From positions 10,540,001 through 10,604,000 of the forward strand of contig NC_079887.1 in the NCBI RefSeq assembly GCF_029227915.1: 64,000 bases of DNA. Reading direction: 5' to 3'. Source of the stretch: Hydractinia symbiolongicarpus. Its lineage: Eukaryota > Cnidaria > Hydrozoa > Anthoathecata > Hydractiniidae. A program made the translations under genes and the position numbers. The notes beneath the pieces were generated by a model, which was given only the letters and a program-made list of their open reading frames with translations, was not told the DNA's origin and ran no database searches. How positions within the stretch are numbered: the first letter of the stretch is position 1; each line of letters opens with the position of its first letter. Below are positions 60,008-64,000 of this stretch, in pieces.

Positions 60008-61582
60008 TGCTAGCCGTCCTTAAACTGTTGAGCATATATAGAAGCGATATTTTTCTACGAAATGGATATAACGTTTGATACAACTTTAACCTAGACCAAG
60101 AAGACGCAACATTACTTCATCCGCCATATTGACTGTATTGTACACAAAACTACACGAGAATATGTGGTGGTCTTATTCTAGTCGCCAGTACTACAAATAT
60201 ATTGTATCAGTTTTAAAATATTCATTTTGAATGACGTGATTGCAAAGCTACTTAAGTTGTTTAAAATGGTTGCTAAGGGCGTTGGTATGCAGTTTGTTCC
60301 GCTATTAGTTGCGAAAAGTGCCGGATTGCACAATATAATCTAAAGTTTTGTCAATCTTTATTTTCCACTGTATTCCAACACAAAATTTGTCTCTAAAACA
60401 GGGTTCCCACGCCTCCTCATAACTCCTCATATTCAAAAGGTTTTCTCAATTCTCAATTTATTTTGAAATTTAGGTTTTCTTCTCAAAACATTTGTTTTTT
60501 TTAAATATGTTAGTTTTTATATTATTTAATTTGAATCACCAAAGTTTCCTTGTTATCTTTTATAAGGTAATATTAAGATGCCAGCCAGTCTTCATTTTTA
60601 CAAGTGCATGTTTTTCTCCTCAAATTTCCTTAATTTTGTTACCAAAAGCTCCTCAAAAATCTCCTCAAAAGCAACAAAAATTATGTTTTTATAAAAAAGT
60701 GGGAACACTGTAAAAACAGTAAGAGGGTTCCTAAATTCGGCCATTTTTTCTAGGGGAAAAAGGGAACGAGAGTTGAAACAAAACAGTGATTTGAAATCGA
60801 ATGTGCTGTTAATCCTTTCACTTGAATATTTTAACTGCCATCGCTGCTGGGGCTTTTTGTCGCTAAACTGAGTTTTTATATTTCCACGGCGCACTTAAGA
60901 CGAACTTCATGGATCAATATACACATAAGAGTATACGATAAGCATACTAATTTTGCGAATTTTTAATCTCTTAAGAGCCCTGGAACGAGATTGGGCGCGG
61001 TAAGGGGTTCGATTCAAACTTTCCATAGCGTCATGCGAAAAGACGTATACTCGATACGTCTTTCTTTGGTTGGTAAAAATGGTTAAAACGCGCCACAAAT
61101 TTAGCTTTAGTGGATACTGATATTTTTTTTATGGCGCAAAGACAAAACATAAAACGTATACTCCGCTTGGATGGTTCGTTCATGTGCCGAGACACAATAT
61201 GAATTGACCAGTTTTTTTAATAACGCACTGTTATTAAATTCCCTATACCCGTGCATAAAAAGAAATTAAAGGATGTCAACTGAGTAAGCCAACTCGTGTC
61301 ATGCACCAAATCTCCAAAGAAACTCTTTTCAGCTAGTGGCATTCTTACCGTGATGTGTCATGGTGTCATGTACAAAAAAAAACCACAGATGAAATTTAAA
61401 AATGCATTCTCAGTTTTATTCTCTGTTATGTACAATAATCAACGTTATTTCTGTTTTGAAAAATAAACTTGAACTAAAAATATTCGTGTTTATGCATGTT
61501 CGGCAAATAATATAATTTGAAAATAACTAAAGGTTTGTTCACACCATACGAATGCTTGTAACCAACGTGTACACCAGACCAT
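60008..61582. other. Convergent 3' flanks of ZNHIT3 and ACADSB
   Basis: Holds both 3' UTRs and the MITE at 60399-60710. TTTATT at 61415-61420 is an AATAAA signal for ACADSB on the minus strand, about 165 bp past its stop. No further gene is supported. Confidence 0.6.
60399..60710. mobile_element. hAT-like MITE, 312 bp
   Basis: The ends CAGGGTTCCCAC and (inverted) CAGTGTTCCCAC match 11 of 12. Subterminal CTCCTCA motifs recur on the same strand near both ends. The flanks CTCTAAAA and TAAAAACA are only weakly similar, so the 8-bp target duplication expected for hAT has decayed. No ORF. Confidence 0.6.
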
Positions 61583-63791
61583 TTAATAATCCAACAATTT
61601 CGCTATCGTATTTAGTTGAATATTGCTTGTTCCCTCGTATATGCAACCTACAAATACAAAATGCGACTTTGCAACATTTTGAATTAGACACGTTAAAACA
61701 ACAAGTTTGTTTCATAGAAGAGGACCCGAAATACTATTTTTTGCACATTCGCACGTAAAAGTTCGTTAGTGCGATAAATTTTGCACAGAAAGTGCGCGCA
61801 AAATGCTTACGGTGCGTGTGTTACGGAAACTTAAATGAGCGTGCTATGCACGAAATACGATCACATTGCTACATCGCGCGAAATTAATACGTGCTATATA
61901 AATTTTTCGCTGCGCCAAAATTCGTAATATAAAGTATGTGGCATGTTCAACTTAGGAAACCTAACGATATTTGTTTAAAAATTCACATATTGCCAATAAG
62001 GAACTTCGTTTTGACGGTAACTTCTGTTGCATCGTCAAAAACCACTGCGCATATGAATTTGCTTCACTGTTTTCGACAAGCGTATTTTTTGTTTCGCTTA
62101 TCGCGACTAAAAAAGTTGTTTTACTTGGTTCGAAGCTTTGTGTGAATTTTTAAGAAATCAACTGTAATTATAGCAAATATAACAAATTCTACAAAATGCC
62201 GCGTATGGCGTGATTCGCGATATTATCTGTTCACTAAACTTTGAGATTGAAACAGTTAGCGAAACTTTTATTGTATGAAGCCAATGCATGACCGCTTTAC
62301 ATTTTACCACACTTTTAATGTTGGTGGAAATACATACCAATCTTGCAATCCCTGTAAAACTTTTCTACTCCATAAGATTTAATGAAACCGACACCTCCCA
62401 TCCATTCCACGCATTTGCTTGTTGCTAAAGTTGCGACCTAAAGATATAGTAACGAAGTGCATATATCCTAATGTAGAAATGTGGTGATCTGAATACAAGG
62501 TTCCGTAATGTGCATTTCAATTAATTAGGCAAATAATAAATTTTACTAATTTAAGGTATCTATTTTTCCAAAACACTGATGCCTGGCAAGAAGCCAGAAA
62601 AACATGCTTTGCGCGAATTGATATCATCCTAGGAGGAGAGATCTCCATAGAAACACCCAAGTAGGTGAACAATACCCTTAACATAAGAAAAAATCATGCA
62701 TCAGAATAATACACCAAGGCTGTTAAAAATCCCCGATCTGAGCCTACAATATGCTTATTAAAAAAATTCTCACTAATCTTCCCAAACCTTTCTACTCTTT
62801 CTGTCTGCGAAAATCTTTCAAAAATGATAAAATGATTTATAATTACTCAAACACAAACAATAATCCACCACACCTCTGACGCGTAGTATTTAGCCATAGC
62901 AGCTTGCATAATCATAGGTTGTCCTGCTTCTTTCAGTCTGGCAGCATTGTACACAAGCAAGCGAGCAGCTTCTAATTTCGTCGCAACGTCAGATATTTGA
63001 TGTTGCATACCCTAAATAAGTGAGATATTATTAATAGAAAAGTAAAAGTTTTTATGTATTGTGATTGACTTTGTGCATTGACGTCAATTCTGTCATGACC
63101 GATGCATTATCAATACGTAGTGTCGTTTCGGAATTGATAAATTTCTAGTTTTACCAAAAATACGGAATACGAGACTATAAAATATACACAGTTAATTTTC
63201 TTTTTTTTTTCTAGCGACCTGTAATAAATAATTTCAGATACTGTTGCCAACATCAACGTCACTAAAACCAAAACTCTTAGAATTCGCAACGTATCTTTAA
63301 AAAAAAAAACAATACGCGGAGCACTTTATATAACAACAAAGTCCTCAGGATTTAAAGAGTGAAACAGTTCTGGCTCGATTGTTACCAGGTCCATGTGACC
63401 CTTCGTCCAAAATTTAATTATGATTTCGCTTAAACTATGTATAAAACAGCGCACATCAGGTTGTTTAAAAGTAATATACTTCTAAACGCCGCAATGTTTT
63501 ATTTCCATAATTAACTTTTAGAGCGTTACCTTCGAATTCTAGTTAGATTGTTTTAACCCTTTTCTTTACCATACTTATTATAGTTTTAGCTCCATTTTCC
63601 AAGTGTTAGCGAAAGTATTTAAACATAACACACGATTATTCGAGCCGGCTTTTGATATCGCAACACAAACACCAGTACCATTACACGTAGAATGTAGTTA
63701 CCTGAAAATCGAATATTGATTTACCAAACTGCTGCCTCTCTTTAGTGTATGGAACAGTAATGTCCATCGCCCCTTGAGCTAATCCAATCAT
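61583..63791 (-). CDS. ACADSB: Short/branched-chain acyl-CoA dehydrogenase, last four exons (5' part outside window)
   Basis: Mitochondrial flavoenzyme that dehydrogenates 2-methylbutyryl-CoA in isoleucine catabolism. Exons: 63791-63702, 63011-62874, 62437-62338, 61647-61583 (TAA). 130 residues in frame. The sequence covers the C-terminal all-helical domain: [20 protein letters not shown], then [59 protein letters not shown] and [16 protein letters not shown]. The Glu of IYEGTSNIQ is the catalytic base position in this subfamily. QHQ..DVAT, YYASE and [11 protein letters not shown] distinguish ACADSB from ACADS and ACADM. The C-terminus [10 protein letters not shown] lacks a few residues of the human tail. 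The partner 5' exons would lie beyond 64000. Confidence 0.95.
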
Positions 63792-64000
63792 CTATAACAC
63801 GATAAAAAATTTTGTTGGTGAGAACGCGTGACACATCCACGTAACGTGTCATATATATTCATGCGAGGTATAAGGTTACAAGAAACTAGTTCACAGATGC
63901 GAAGCATAAGGTTACAAAAGACTAGTTGACAGAGAAGGTATATTAAAATTACGTTGCGCTGTTTTTAGTATTTAACAAAAAAATAATGGGTTTAACTAGA
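63792..64000. other. ACADSB intron with a 36-bp duplication
   Basis: ATAAGGTTACAAGAAACTAG at 63870 recurs with changes at 63906. Otherwise AT-rich intron. Confidence 0.6.

Overview
This is AT-rich nuclear DNA from an invertebrate animal. It has spliceosomal introns throughout, five recognisable conserved animal genes, and many decayed DNA transposons, Helitrons, Penelope-like and SINE-like repeats. The repeat mix and near-ancestral gene sequences fit a cnidarian, possibly a hydrozoan, but that placement is inference. No bacterial features are present. Gene models were built by hand from splice sites and reading-frame closure.

Layout. (1) 15-13350 (+): 26 exons of CLIP1 (CLIP-170), from the end of a CAP-Gly domain through a long coiled coil to the two C-terminal zinc knuckles. 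The 5' part lies outside the window. (2) 13351-25300: accessory DNA with short Helitrons, a decayed 2A-peptide/C76-like protease gene on the minus strand, a 235-residue lysine/serine-rich orphan ORF, MITEs and an 88-bp tandem array. (3) 25304-27403 (-): the 3' exons of an unrecognised gene. (4) 27626-38203 (-): a 20-exon PARN/PNLDC1-type DEDD poly(A)/piRNA-trimming exonuclease whose C-terminus is unresolved. (5) 39912-46601 (-): a complete 12-exon phosphorylase kinase gamma gene (PHKG). (6) 46827-52647: a transposon nest holding a 285-bp inverted-repeat Penelope-like unit with a GIY-YIG ORF and a Helitron fragment, a 727-bp Helitron with intact ends, a perfect 21-bp hairpin, and a 1.4-kb foldback transposon built of 10-bp repeats with 9-bp target duplications. 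(7) 52915-60007 (+): complete four-exon ZNHIT3. (8) 61583-63791 (-): the last four exons of ACADSB.

The genes do not form one pathway. CLIP1 acts on microtubule plus ends, PHKG on glycogen, PNLDC1/PARN on RNA 3' ends, ZNHIT3 in snoRNP assembly and ACADSB in isoleucine breakdown. PHKG and PNLDC1 are co-oriented and 1.7 kb apart.

The most unusual signals are the foldback element, a 24-bp minisatellite that repeats the 5' splice site of a PNLDC1 exon in frame, the 2A-protease relic, and hammerhead-like motifs in Penelope-type repeats.
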